A DNA stretch of 64,000 nucleotides from Shimia aestuarii (lineage in GTDB: Bacteria > Pseudomonadota > Alphaproteobacteria > Rhodobacterales > Rhodobacteraceae), in the NCBI RefSeq assembly GCF_022814865.1, contig NZ_JAKVRD010000007.1, positions 62,001-126,000 of the forward strand, written 5' to 3'. Below are positions 56,489 to 64,000 of the stretch, in pieces. The notes beneath the pieces are model-generated. The model made no database searches, was not told where the DNA came from, and saw only the letters and a list, made by a program, of their open reading frames with translations. How positions within the stretch are numbered: position 1 is the first letter of the stretch; each line of letters begins with the position of its first letter. The translations under genes were made by a program, and so were the position numbers.

Positions 56489-57090
56489 GCCGCCACCCTT
56501 TCCTGAAACGCCGCTTCGCTTAGGCGATAGCGCGGCTGCATGAAGGCTTCGGCCCGCGTGATCCATCCGCCCTTCCCGCCATCCCGGCGGCGCGCGTATT
56601 TGCGGCTCGCCGGGCGGCGGTCGGCCAAGGCGAAATAGTAATTGCGCCGCGCAATCGCATAGGCATCGCCAAGATGATCCGGCGCGGCCCTGTCGGCCTC
56701 CGCCGCGGCCTGCACCGTCTCGCCCCCGATCACCCCATCAACCGTCACCGACCAACCCATCTCGCAAAGGAGCCTTTGCAGAATACGCACCGCCTGCCCG
56801 CCCGCGTTGACATACATGTCAAAAACCGACGCACGAAGGCTCTCTGGCAGGCCCTCTATGCCGGGACGGCGATAGTAGTGTTCAAGGAAAATCTCGACCG
56901 CCTGCACCTCGCTCACGCGCCGCACGTCCTGCGCATCCACATCGCCATCCCCGTCGAGATCGAGCCCCAAACGACGCATCGTGTGCACTGTCACGCCATG
57001 TTTCGTCGCCCCGCCCGGATCGTCCAGGTCATTCACATAGCCCCCTTCTCGCGCCACGATCTCGCGCGCAATCGCTGCCACATCCTGCAT
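56479..57090 (-). CDS. Holin-associated N-acetylmuramidase (GH108 endolysin, GTA type)
   Basis: A 203-residue peptidoglycan hydrolase. The catalytic Glu is Glu15 in REGGYVNDLDDPGGATKHGV, the glycoside hydrolase 108 signature; an EF-hand-like DLDGDGDVDAQDV loop lies in the middle; a C-terminal peptidoglycan-binding part includes DGVIGGETVQAA. In Rhodobacter capsulatus a holin/endolysin pair like this, unlinked to the main GTA cluster, releases GTA particles. A 15-bp repeat upstream duplicates its start region. A terminator after ccmE separates it from that gene. Confidence 0.82.
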   Translation of the reverse strand: MQDVAAIAREIVAREGGYVNDLDDPGGATKHGVTVHTMRRLGLDLDGDGDVDAQDVRRVSEVQAVEIFLEHYYRRPGIEGLPESLRASVFDMYVNAGGQAVRILQRLLCEMGWSVTVDGVIGGETVQAAAEADRAAPDHLGDAYAIARRNYYFALADRRPASRKYARRRDGGKGGWITRAEAFMQPRYRLSEAAFQERVAAWG

Positions 57091-57124
57091 GATCGACCTC
57101 TATGCGTTGCCTGCATGATCGACC
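57084..57124 (-). repeat. 15-bp direct repeat duplicating the endolysin start region
   Basis: CCTGCATGATCGACC occurs at 57084-57098 and 57110-57124, period 26. The first contains the endolysin ATG (57088-57090); the second contains another ATG out of frame, opening a 27-residue decoy frame ending at 57033. Confidence 0.75.
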
Positions 57125-57168
57125 CTGCCGCGCCCGGGTTAACCGCGCCTCACACCACCGCACGGCCC

Positions 57169-57204
57169 AAACGCAAACGGCCCGCAGCATCTGCCACGGG
57201 CCGT
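57169..57204 (-). terminator. Terminator after ccmE
   Basis: On the minus strand ACGGCCCG pairs with CGGGCCGT (57177-57184 with 57197-57204), followed by TTTGCGTTT. It lies about 22 bases after the ccmE stop. Confidence 0.65.
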
Positions 57205-57226
57205 CCTTTTACACTGGTGCTCGGGA

Positions 57227-57670
57227 TCAGGAACCGGGTTCCTGATAAACCCCCTGCTCCTTGAGCGCATCCACCACTTCCTTAGGCATATAGGTCTCGT
57301 CATGCTTGGCGAGGATTTCCTCGGCCTCAAACACGCCATTGATATACCGCCCGGTGCCGATCATGCCTTGGTTTTCGTCAAACAGGTCCGGCAACACGCC
57401 AGTGAACACGACCGGGATCGACGCCCCGCCATCCGTCACCACGAAATGGATCGTCTCGCCCTGCCCGCGCTTGAGAGAACCTTCCTCGACAAGCCCGCCA
57501 ATCCGGAAAACCTCGTTCGGCGGCGGCGGCGCATCGGCCACCTCGCTGGGGCTGCGGAAGAAGTTGATCCCGTCCTTGAAGGCAAACCCGATCAACCCCG
57601 TCGACACCGCGAGCGCCACGAAGGCCAGCACGATGATCTGGATGCGCCGTCTCTTCTTGAGGTTCTTCAT
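57227..57670 (-). CDS. ccmE: Cytochrome c maturation haem chaperone CcmE
   Basis: A 147-residue periplasmic haem carrier with an N-terminal membrane anchor (about residues 9-30) and a beta-barrel domain. The covalent haem-binding His is His123 and Tyr127 follows in AKHDETYMP. The ATG at 57670 lies 16 bases after argC, so the two are probably co-transcribed. Its partners ccmF and ccmH lie beyond the lysis genes. Confidence 0.93.
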   Translation of the reverse strand: MKNLKKRRRIQIIVLAFVALAVSTGLIGFAFKDGINFFRSPSEVADAPPPPNEVFRIGGLVEEGSLKRGQGETIHFVVTDGGASIPVVFTGVLPDLFDENQGMIGTGRYINGVFEAEEILAKHDETYMPKEVVDALKEQGVYQEPGS

Positions 57671-57686
57671 TCTCTCATTCTCCGTA

Positions 57687-58715
57687 TCAGGGGAACACCG
57701 GCGCGAGCATAAGCCCCGCGGTCTCCTCTTCCCCAAGCATCAGGTTGGCGTTCTGAATCGCCTGCCCGCTGGACCCCTTGGTCAGGTTGTCGAGCACCGC
57801 CACAACGATGGTGCGGCCCTCAATCCGGTCGCCCACAACGCCGATATGGCAGAAGTTGGACGCCCGCACATGTTTCACATTCGGCGTCTCGCCAAGCGGC
57901 AAGACCTCGATGAACGGCTCCGCCTCATAGGCCCGCGCAAGCGTCGCGTGAACCGTCTCGGCATCCCCGTGCACATAGGCCGTCGCAAGAATCCCCCGGT
58001 TCGCCGGAAGAAGATGCGGCGTGAACTGAATCCGCACCTCGCGCCCTGCAACCGCGCTGAACTCCTGATCGAACTCGCCAAGGTGACGGTGCTTCCCGCC
58101 TACGGCATAGGCGTTGTAGCCTTCGCTCAGCTCGGCATGCAGCAGGTTTTCCTTCAACGACCGACCTGCACCAGAGACTGCGCATTTCAGGTCGAGAATG
58201 ATATGATCAAAGTCAATCACACCCTCGGCAATAAGCGGGCGCAGCACGAACTGCCCCGTCGCTGCGTTACAGCCGGTTCCGGCGACAAGCCGCGCCGATT
58301 TGATCTCATCGCGGTAGAACTCGGTCAGGCCATAGACCGCTTCTTTTTGCAACTCGACCGCATCATGTTCTCCGCCATACCACTTGGCGTATTCTTCCGG
58401 GTCGCGGAGACGGAAATCCGCCGAGAGATCGACCACTTTGACGGCCTCTGGCAGCGCCTTGATGACCTTCTGGCTCGTCGCATGCGGCAAGGCACAGAAA
58501 CACAGGTCCACTCCGTCAAAGTCGATTTCATCGATTTTACAAAGCGTTGGAAGCTCAAGATGACGTAGATGCGGGAACACTTCGGCCATCTCCATCCCGG
58601 CCTTACGATCCGCCGAAAGCGCGACGATCTCCATGCTGGGATGGGTTGCAATAAGGCGGACAAGCTCGGCTCCGGTATAGCCGCTGGCCCCGAGGATGGC
58701 GATTTTATGGGTCAT
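57687..58715 (-). CDS. argC: N-acetyl-gamma-glutamyl-phosphate reductase
   Basis: A 342-residue arginine biosynthesis enzyme. [16 protein letters not shown] is the NADP site; the catalytic Cys is in AGTGCNAATG, differing from the common GCYPTA motif but keeping the Cys; [10 protein letters not shown] carries the His. It precedes ccmE with a 16-base gap. The divergence at the motif is in a conserved position and could be a family subtype. Confidence 0.9.
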   Translation of the reverse strand: MTHKIAILGASGYTGAELVRLIATHPSMEIVALSADRKAGMEMAEVFPHLRHLELPTLCKIDEIDFDGVDLCFCALPHATSQKVIKALPEAVKVVDLSADFRLRDPEEYAKWYGGEHDAVELQKEAVYGLTEFYRDEIKSARLVAGTGCNAATGQFVLRPLIAEGVIDFDHIILDLKCAVSGAGRSLKENLLHAELSEGYNAYAVGGKHRHLGEFDQEFSAVAGREVRIQFTPHLLPANRGILATAYVHGDAETVHATLARAYEAEPFIEVLPLGETPNVKHVRASNFCHIGVVGDRIEGRTIVVAVLDNLTKGSSGQAIQNANLMLGEEETAGLMLAPVFP

Positions 58716-58822
58716 GTCTGGACCTCTTTCATCTGTGGGTTTCGCGCCCTTCCGGGGCGCGCCGTCCCAAACTTTGAGACGGTTATAATCATTCTAATTC
58801 AGGAATGCGAGAGACGCGCGGA

Positions 58823-59635
58823 TCACGCTTTTTCGAACGTGATCTTTCGTCGCAGGAACTGCGTCGCGCGGCTCGAGACTTTCGCCGGATCGCCCGTCGT
58901 CAGGAAAAGCGACTCCTCCCCCGCGCCGATCATCTTCGGATGCCGCACAAGGTAGTCGGCAAGCGACTCTGCAACGAGGTTTGCCTGACTATAAACAGCA
59001 ACGTCTGCGCCAAGTGCGTTCTGAAACGCTTCATGCATGAGCGGGTAGTGCGTGCAGCCAAGGATTGCCGCTTCCGGGTTTGGCATCTTGCGCTTGAGCG
59101 CATCGACATGGCTATTCACAAGCGCCTCGGCGAGGATCATGTCGCCCTCCTCGATGGCATCCACCACCCCGCCACAGGCCTGCGCCTCAACATCGACACC
59201 GATGGCGCGGAAGGCCAATTCACGCTGAAACGCACGGCTCGCCACGGTCGCGGGCGTCGCGAAAAGCGCCACGTGTTTGACTGCAACCTCGCGCGGTGGC
59301 GAGTTATCGCCCCAGCTCCGCTCGGTCAGCGCTTCAATCAAAGGCACGAAAACCCCCAAGACCCGCTTATCCGTCGGGATCCAGCTTTCTTGCATCCGTC
59401 TGAGGGCCGCCGCACTTGCGGTGTTACAGGCAAGGATCACGAGATCACAGCCCGCCGCCCACATCCGCTCCACCGCGGCGGTGGTGAGGTTGTAGACGTC
59501 ATCCGCATCCCGCACCCCGTAAGGCGCATGCGCGTTGTCTCCGAAATACACGAAGGGCACATCCGGCAACCGCTTGGTCACCGCGTCCAGAACCGTCAGC
59601 CCACCAAGGCCACTATCAAAAATGCCGACTGCCAT
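58823..59635 (-). CDS. murI: Glutamate racemase
   Basis: A 270-residue racemase supplying D-glutamate for peptidoglycan. [23 protein letters not shown] (first Cys) and GCTHYPL (second Cys and His) are the active-site motifs. The start is typical. A palindrome CGCGCCC/GGGCGCG lies 60 bases after the stop (58743-58761). Confidence 0.94.
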   Translation of the reverse strand: MAVGIFDSGLGGLTVLDAVTKRLPDVPFVYFGDNAHAPYGVRDADDVYNLTTAAVERMWAAGCDLVILACNTASAAALRRMQESWIPTDKRVLGVFVPLIEALTERSWGDNSPPREVAVKHVALFATPATVASRAFQRELAFRAIGVDVEAQACGGVVDAIEEGDMILAEALVNSHVDALKRKMPNPEAAILGCTHYPLMHEAFQNALGADVAVYSQANLVAESLADYLVRHPKMIGAGEESLFLTTGDPAKVSSRATQFLRRKITFEKA

Positions 59636-59665
59636 GATCTCTCGCCACTACCCTCGGGGCCTGTC

Positions 59666-60544
59666 TCAGGCCTTGTATTTCTCTTCAAATTCAAACCCGT
59701 ATCCCTCAAGCGGAATGGGTTCTGGAGACAGAGCATAGGTCTGCATCCTGAGGAAGTCCATCAGCGCCTTGGTATCCTTGCTACGTGCATCAAGCGCGGC
59801 GCGGTCAATCGGCTCTCCTATCACCACGCGCACCGGCGTATCGACCCGTTTCTTGAACTCCCGAATGAGGAATCCCATCCGAAGCGTGACATGCAAATGG
59901 CTGGCAAGTTGGAACAGGCGGCTTGTCGTGCCATCAAAGAAGACCGGCACCACCGTCGCTTTGGATTTCGCCACCATCCGCGCCGTAAACCCACGCCAGC
60001 CCGGATCGAGCGGCAAGCCAAAAGGCGTCTGCGCCGTCGACACCGTGCCGCCCGGAAAAATCCCGATCGCACCGCCCTGCGCAAGGTAGTCGAGCGCCGT
60101 CTTGCGGGTTTGCAGGTTGAGCTTCACCGCCTCTTTCGTCTCGTCAAACGAGACCGGCAGGATGATCCGGTTGAGATCTTCAGCCTTACGAAACACCTGA
60201 TGCGCGAGAATGCGGAAATCGCCCCGCGTCTCCGACAGGATATGGCCAAGCATCAACCCATCGAGAATCCCATAAGGATGGTTGGCAATGAGGATCAACG
60301 GCCCCTCGCGCGGGATATTGTCGAGCGAGCCGCCCACCACCTCGAGCTTGAGCCCGTAGCGTTCGGTCATCACCTCCCAGAAATCGCGCCCCTGCGCGAC
60401 CTCGTGCTCATAGCCCTTGGCCCGCTTGATAAGCCCGATCCGCCCGGTCGCGTTCTCTAGGACACGGATCATCGCCCGCCCGCCCTTGGTCGCGGCGGAA
60501 TGGGCATAGCTGATTTCTCTGGCAACGTCTTTCTGGTGCGCCAT
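59666..60544 (-). CDS. Lysophospholipid acyltransferase family protein
   Basis: A 292-residue PlsC-superfamily acyltransferase. NHPYGILDGL holds the His and Asp of the active site in the HX5D form, and GGAIGIFPGGTVS is the second motif. Members of this form are linked to ornithine lipid or hemolysin-like acyltransferases. The ATG at 60544 is behind GGAAAG; the frame before it has no support. It ends 31 bases before murI. Confidence 0.82.
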   Translation of the reverse strand: MAHQKDVAREISYAHSAATKGGRAMIRVLENATGRIGLIKRAKGYEHEVAQGRDFWEVMTERYGLKLEVVGGSLDNIPREGPLILIANHPYGILDGLMLGHILSETRGDFRILAHQVFRKAEDLNRIILPVSFDETKEAVKLNLQTRKTALDYLAQGGAIGIFPGGTVSTAQTPFGLPLDPGWRGFTARMVAKSKATVVPVFFDGTTSRLFQLASHLHVTLRMGFLIREFKKRVDTPVRVVIGEPIDRAALDARSKDTKALMDFLRMQTYALSPEPIPLEGYGFEFEEKYKA

Positions 60545-60633
60545 GGCTGTGTCTTTCCGGCTTCTCACGCGTCACATAATCCTGTTCCGCGCCTCTGGAA
60601 AGACCTTATGACACTGCCGTGACAGCCAGATGA

Positions 60634-60659
60634 CCCGGCGGCAACACTCTGCCGCCGGG
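60634..60659 (-). terminator. 10-bp perfect hairpin after the ferredoxin oxidoreductase gene
   Basis: CCCGGCGGCA pairs with TGCCGCCGGG, loop ACACTC, 17 bases after the stop. The T-run is poor (TCATCT), so it may need Rho. Confidence 0.6.
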
Positions 60660-60676
60660 ATCTCTTCGTCCCGCGC

Positions 60677-63600
60677 TTATTCCGCCGCCTCAGGAAGCGC
60701 CTCGCCACTCTTCAGAACCGCAAGGATTTCCTCCCGGCGCTTAGCGGCCTTCTCGGCGTTCTCCGCCTTGACCGGACCAAAGCCCCGGATCGAGAGCGGC
60801 AGTTCGGCAAGCGCAATCGCTGCGTCCGACGCCTTGTCACCATGCTCAGCAAGAAGCGCCTTCATATCGGCCTCATACTGCTTGATGAGCGCGCGCTCCA
60901 TCTTGCGTTCTTCGGTGCGGCCAAAGGGATCAAGCGGCGTACCGCGCAGCCCTTTGAGCTTGGCAAGGATTTTGAACCCGCGAAGCATGCCCGGCCCAAA
61001 GGTCTTTTTCTCCGGCCGACCGTTCGCCCCCATCTTCGACAGGATCGGCGGCGCAAGGTGGAACTTCATCTTAAAGTCCCCCTCGAACACCTCTTCCGCC
61101 TTCGCCCGGCTCTCAAGATGCAGGCGCGCGACCTCATATTCGTCCTTATAGGCCAGAAGCTTGTGATACCCCTTCGCCACCGCCTCCTTGAGGCGTTCGT
61201 CTTGGATTCCCTCGACCATCTTGCGATACCGCTTGGCAAGGCCCTTGCCCTGATACTTCACCAGGTGGTCGGCCCGAAACGCGATCTTCTCCTCAAGGGA
61301 CTTCGGCAAGGACACCACGTTCGGCGTGACCATTTTGCCCGCCTCTTCCGGGTAAAGCACGGCCCAACGCCCAATCTCAAACGCGCGCAGGTTCTTCTCG
61401 ACCGCCGCACCATTAAGCTCGATCGCCGATTTGAGTGCTTCATGGCTGACCGGGACAAGCCCCTTCTGCCACGCCGCGCCAAAGATGATCATGTTGGAAA
61501 AGATCGAATCCCCAAGCACGATCCGCGCAAGCTCCGACGCATCAAACATCGAAAGCCCCTCCTTGAGCCGCGCCTCAAGCGCCACCTCAAGCCGGTCGGT
61601 CGGCAGTTTGAACTCTGTGTCGCGGGTAAAATCGCCGGTGATGATCTCGTGGCTGTTCACAACAGCCCCCGTGCGCCCCGTCGATGTAAGGCCAAGCGTC
61701 TTCGCCCCGGCGCTCACCACAAGGTCGCCCCCGATCAGCGTATCGCATTCGCCCGTGGCAACGCGGATCGCGCTGATGTCTTCCGGCGTCTCAGCAAGGC
61801 GACAATGGATATGCACCGCACCGCCCTTCTGCGCGAGGCCCGCCATCTCCATCATGCCTGCGGCCTTGCCGTCGATCTGTGCCGCCTGTGCAAGCACCGC
61901 GCCGATGGTGACAACACCCGTGCCGCCGACGCCGGTAATCACGACGTTATGCGTGCCTTCGATCGTCTTGATCTCAGGGCCGACCATCTCCGGCAGGTCC
62001 AATTCCGCCGTCGCCTCCTTGCGGATCTTCGCCCCTTCCACGGTAAGGAAGCTCGGGCAGAACCCATTCAGACAAGAGAAGTCCTTGTTACAGGAGGATT
62101 GGTTGATCGCCCGTTTGCGGCCAAGCTCGGTCTGCACCGGCTCGATAGAGATACAGTTCGACTGCACCCCGCAATCGCCGCAGCCCTCGCAGACATCGGT
62201 GTTGATGAACACCCGCTGATCCGGGTCCGGGAAAAGCCCGCGCTTGCGGCGGCGGCGCTTCTCTGCGGCGCAGGTCTGGATGTAAAGAATGACCGATACA
62301 CCCTTGTGATCCCTGAATTTTTCCTCAACCGTGAGCAGTTCTTTGCGCTCATGAAAGTCTAGCCCGGTCGGGAAACCGGCACGGTCGACCTCTTCCTTCT
62401 CGTCATAAACCACGGCCACATGCTCAACCCCCATCGCCTTCACTTCGGCGGCGATCTGCTGGGGCGAAAGATCGCCCTCGTTGGCCTGCCCGCCGGTCAT
62501 CGCGACGGCATCGTTATAGAGAATCTTGTAGGTGATGTTGGTCCCCGCCGCGAGCGCAGCACGGATCGCCTGAATGCCAGAGTGGTTGTAGGTGCCATCG
62601 CCGAGGTTCTGGAACACATGCGCGCGTTTGGAGAACGGCGCCTCCCCGATCCAGTTCGCGCCCTCGCCGCCCATATGGGTAAAGCCCACGGTATCGCGAT
62701 CCATCCACTGCACCATGTAGTGACAGCCAATACCCGCATAGGCCCGGCTTCCATCCGGAAGCTTGGTGGAGCTGTTATGCGGACAGCCCGAGCAGAAATA
62801 CGGGATACGCGCAGCGATTTCCTCGGCATTGTCGGCGCGTTTCGCTTCGGCGATCTGCGCCAGCCCCGCCTTGACGGCTTCGGTTCCACGGCCCTCTTCA
62901 ATGAGGATTTCGCCAAGCTTCTCGGCAATCATGATCGGATCAAGCGCCGCCTTGGTCTGGAACAGTTCCGGCCCATGCATCGAGCCCGCACCGCCGCCCT
63001 TGTGCCAGCCATAGACCCGGCGGCCCCGACGGTCGTCAAAGATCGCTTCCTTGACCTGCACCTCAATGAGCTTGCGCTTTTCCTCCACCACGACAATCAG
63101 GTCGAGCCCCTCAGCCCAATCGTGGAACCCCTTCATATCCAAGGGGAATGTCTGACCGACTTTGTAGGTCGTGATGCCAAGACGCTCGGCCTCCGCCTCG
63201 TCGATCCCGAGAAGCGAGAGCGCATGCACAAGGTCGAGCCAGTTCTTGCCCGCCGCCACGAACCCGATCTTCGCGCCGGGCTTGCCCCACATGCGCTTGT
63301 CCATCTTGTTGGCATGGCTAAAGGCTTCGGCGGCAAAACGTTTATAGTCGATCATCCGCGCTTCCTGCGCGTGCGGCGTGTCGGTCAGGCGGATATTGAG
63401 ACCGCCCTCTGGCATCTCGAACTCCGGCGTCACGAAACTCAAACGGTTCGGATCGCCATTGACGACCGCCGTCGCCTCGATCGTGTCCTTCATCGTCTTG
63501 AGGCCGACCCAGACGCCGGCAAATCGCGACAACGCGATACCGTAAAGACCGTAATCGAGAATTTCCTGCACCCCAGCGGGCGATACAACCGGCATATAGG

Positions 63601-64000
63601 CATCGACCATGGCCCATTCTGATTGATGCAACACGGTCGAGCTTTCGCCCGTGTGGTCATCGCCCATCGCCATCAGCACACCGCCATGCGCCGAAGTGCC
63701 CGCCATATTGGCGTGGCGCATCACGTCACCGGTGCGGTCCACCCCCGGCCCCTTGCCATACCAAAGGCCGAACACGCCATCGAACTTACCTTCACCGCGC
63801 AGCTCGGCCTGCTGGCTACCCCAAAGCGCCGTTGCCGCAAGGTCTTCGTTGAGACCCGCCTGAAAGGTAATGTCATTTTCCGTCAGATGCTTTTCGGCGC
63901 GCATCATTTGGCTGTCCACTGCACCAAGCGGCGAGCCGCGATACCCGGTCACAAGCCCCGCCGTATCAAGCCCCGAGGCCCGGTCGCGCGCCTTTTGCAT
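60677..64000 (-). CDS. Indolepyruvate ferredoxin oxidoreductase, fused alpha-beta (5' truncated)
   Basis: At least 1107 residues are visible and the N-terminus lies beyond the window, probably about 30 residues. The protein fuses TPP-binding POR/KOR domains (LGDGTYNHSGIQAIRAA and NDAVAMTGGQ), an internal ferredoxin domain (CEGCGDCGVQSNCIS and CNKDFSCLNGFCPS), and a gamma-type domain (VITGVGGTGVVTIGAVLA). It oxidises aryl-pyruvates to aryl-acetyl-CoA and CO2. Genes of this long form occur in aerobic alphaproteobacteria. Confidence 0.93.
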   Translation of the reverse strand: MQKARDRASGLDTAGLVTGYRGSPLGAVDSQMMRAEKHLTENDITFQAGLNEDLAATALWGSQQAELRGEGKFDGVFGLWYGKGPGVDRTGDVMRHANMAGTSAHGGVLMAMGDDHTGESSTVLHQSEWAMVDAYMPVVSPAGVQEILDYGLYGIALSRFAGVWVGLKTMKDTIEATAVVNGDPNRLSFVTPEFEMPEGGLNIRLTDTPHAQEARMIDYKRFAAEAFSHANKMDKRMWGKPGAKIGFVAAGKNWLDLVHALSLLGIDEAEAERLGITTYKVGQTFPLDMKGFHDWAEGLDLIVVVEEKRKLIEVQVKEAIFDDRRGRRVYGWHKGGGAGSMHGPELFQTKAALDPIMIAEKLGEILIEEGRGTEAVKAGLAQIAEAKRADNAEEIAARIPYFCSGCPHNSSTKLPDGSRAYAGIGCHYMVQWMDRDTVGFTHMGGEGANWIGEAPFSKRAHVFQNLGDGTYNHSGIQAIRAALAAGTNITYKILYNDAVAMTGGQANEGDLSPQQIAAEVKAMGVEHVAVVYDEKEEVDRAGFPTGLDFHERKELLTVEEKFRDHKGVSVILYIQTCAAEKRRRRKRGLFPDPDQRVFINTDVCEGCGDCGVQSNCISIEPVQTELGRKRAINQSSCNKDFSCLNGFCPSFLTVEGAKIRKEATAELDLPEMVGPEIKTIEGTHNVVITGVGGTGVVTIGAVLAQAAQIDGKAAGMMEMAGLAQKGGAVHIHCRLAETPEDISAIRVATGECDTLIGGDLVVSAGAKTLGLTSTGRTGAVVNSHEIITGDFTRDTEFKLPTDRLEVALEARLKEGLSMFDASELARIVLGDSIFSNMIIFGAAWQKGLVPVSHEALKSAIELNGAAVEKNLRAFEIGRWAVLYPEEAGKMVTPNVVSLPKSLEEKIAFRADHLVKYQGKGLAKRYRKMVEGIQDERLKEAVAKGYHKLLAYKDEYEVARLHLESRAKAEEVFEGDFKMKFHLAPPILSKMGANGRPEKKTFGPGMLRGFKILAKLKGLRGTPLDPFGRTEERKMERALIKQYEADMKALLAEHGDKASDAAIALAELPLSIRGFGPVKAENAEKAAKRREEILAVLKSGEALPEAAE

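Noticed and set aside
58805-60460. 551-codon open frame on the plus strand
   Set aside because: It lies antisense to murI and the acyltransferase, both of which have clear active-site motifs.

Overview
The window reads as a chromosomal segment of an alphaproteobacterium of the family Rhodobacteraceae (Roseobacter/Rhodobacter group). This rests on high GC, on the ppiD-trpE-trpG-trpD-trpC-moaC-moeA-lexA gene order, on a B12-dependent ribonucleotide reductase, on an alphaproteobacterial GAAC-N7-GAAC LexA box, and on a holin/endolysin pair of the type used by rhodobacterial gene transfer agents (GTA). Species cannot be assigned from the sequence alone. All family calls come from recognising motifs by eye; no searches were run.

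Layout. 1-2367: right end of an integrated element (three phage-type small genes and a tyrosine integrase) abutting the 3' end of tRNA-Leu(CAA); the left end lies outside. 2429-5617: an operon of a flavin monooxygenase and a TRAP permease (dctQ, dctM) without a binding protein. 5802-6847: DedA-family protein and DsbB. 6853-9366: Lrp/AsnC regulator divergent from arginase and ornithine cyclodeaminase (arginine to ornithine to proline). 9363-11352: SbtA-type permease divergent from a LysR regulator. 11353-21440, mostly minus strand: HNH endonuclease, an outer-membrane barrel, an esterase with an AlkA-type glycosylase, an MFS transporter (plus strand), a phytoene-synthase-fold protein with a hydrolase, cimA and cysS. 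21656-25061: YjbR protein, aminotransferase, MttB-family methyltransferase. 25294-26657: EF-hand protein, ECF-like sigma factor, DUF3892 protein. 26877-31234: nrdJ with NrdR-type operator sequences, then tRNA-Pro(TGG).

31262-36000: DUF192 protein, double cold-shock protein, pdxH, fabI, gpt and an aminotransferase. 35870-46419: ppiD and the tryptophan genes, interrupted by a divergent YibQ-type deacetylase and by ung, continuing into molybdopterin genes and lexA. 46413-51328: comEC, gltX, gltA. 51570-53347: a membrane-anchored RTX repeat protein and an enoyl-CoA hydratase. 53419-58715: argC, ccmE, [endolysin, holin], ccmF, ccmH, all on the minus strand, so the lysis pair sits inside the cytochrome c maturation cluster. 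58823-64000: murI, an acyltransferase and the start-truncated indolepyruvate ferredoxin oxidoreductase.

The most interesting points are: the GTA-type lysis cassette lodged between ccmE and ccmF, bounded by a terminator and a perfect CRP-type site and preceded by a 15-bp duplication of its own start-codon region; a NrdR-like palindrome shared by the nrdJ and HNH-endonuclease promoters; and a 13-bp perfect inverted repeat over the integrase start codon.
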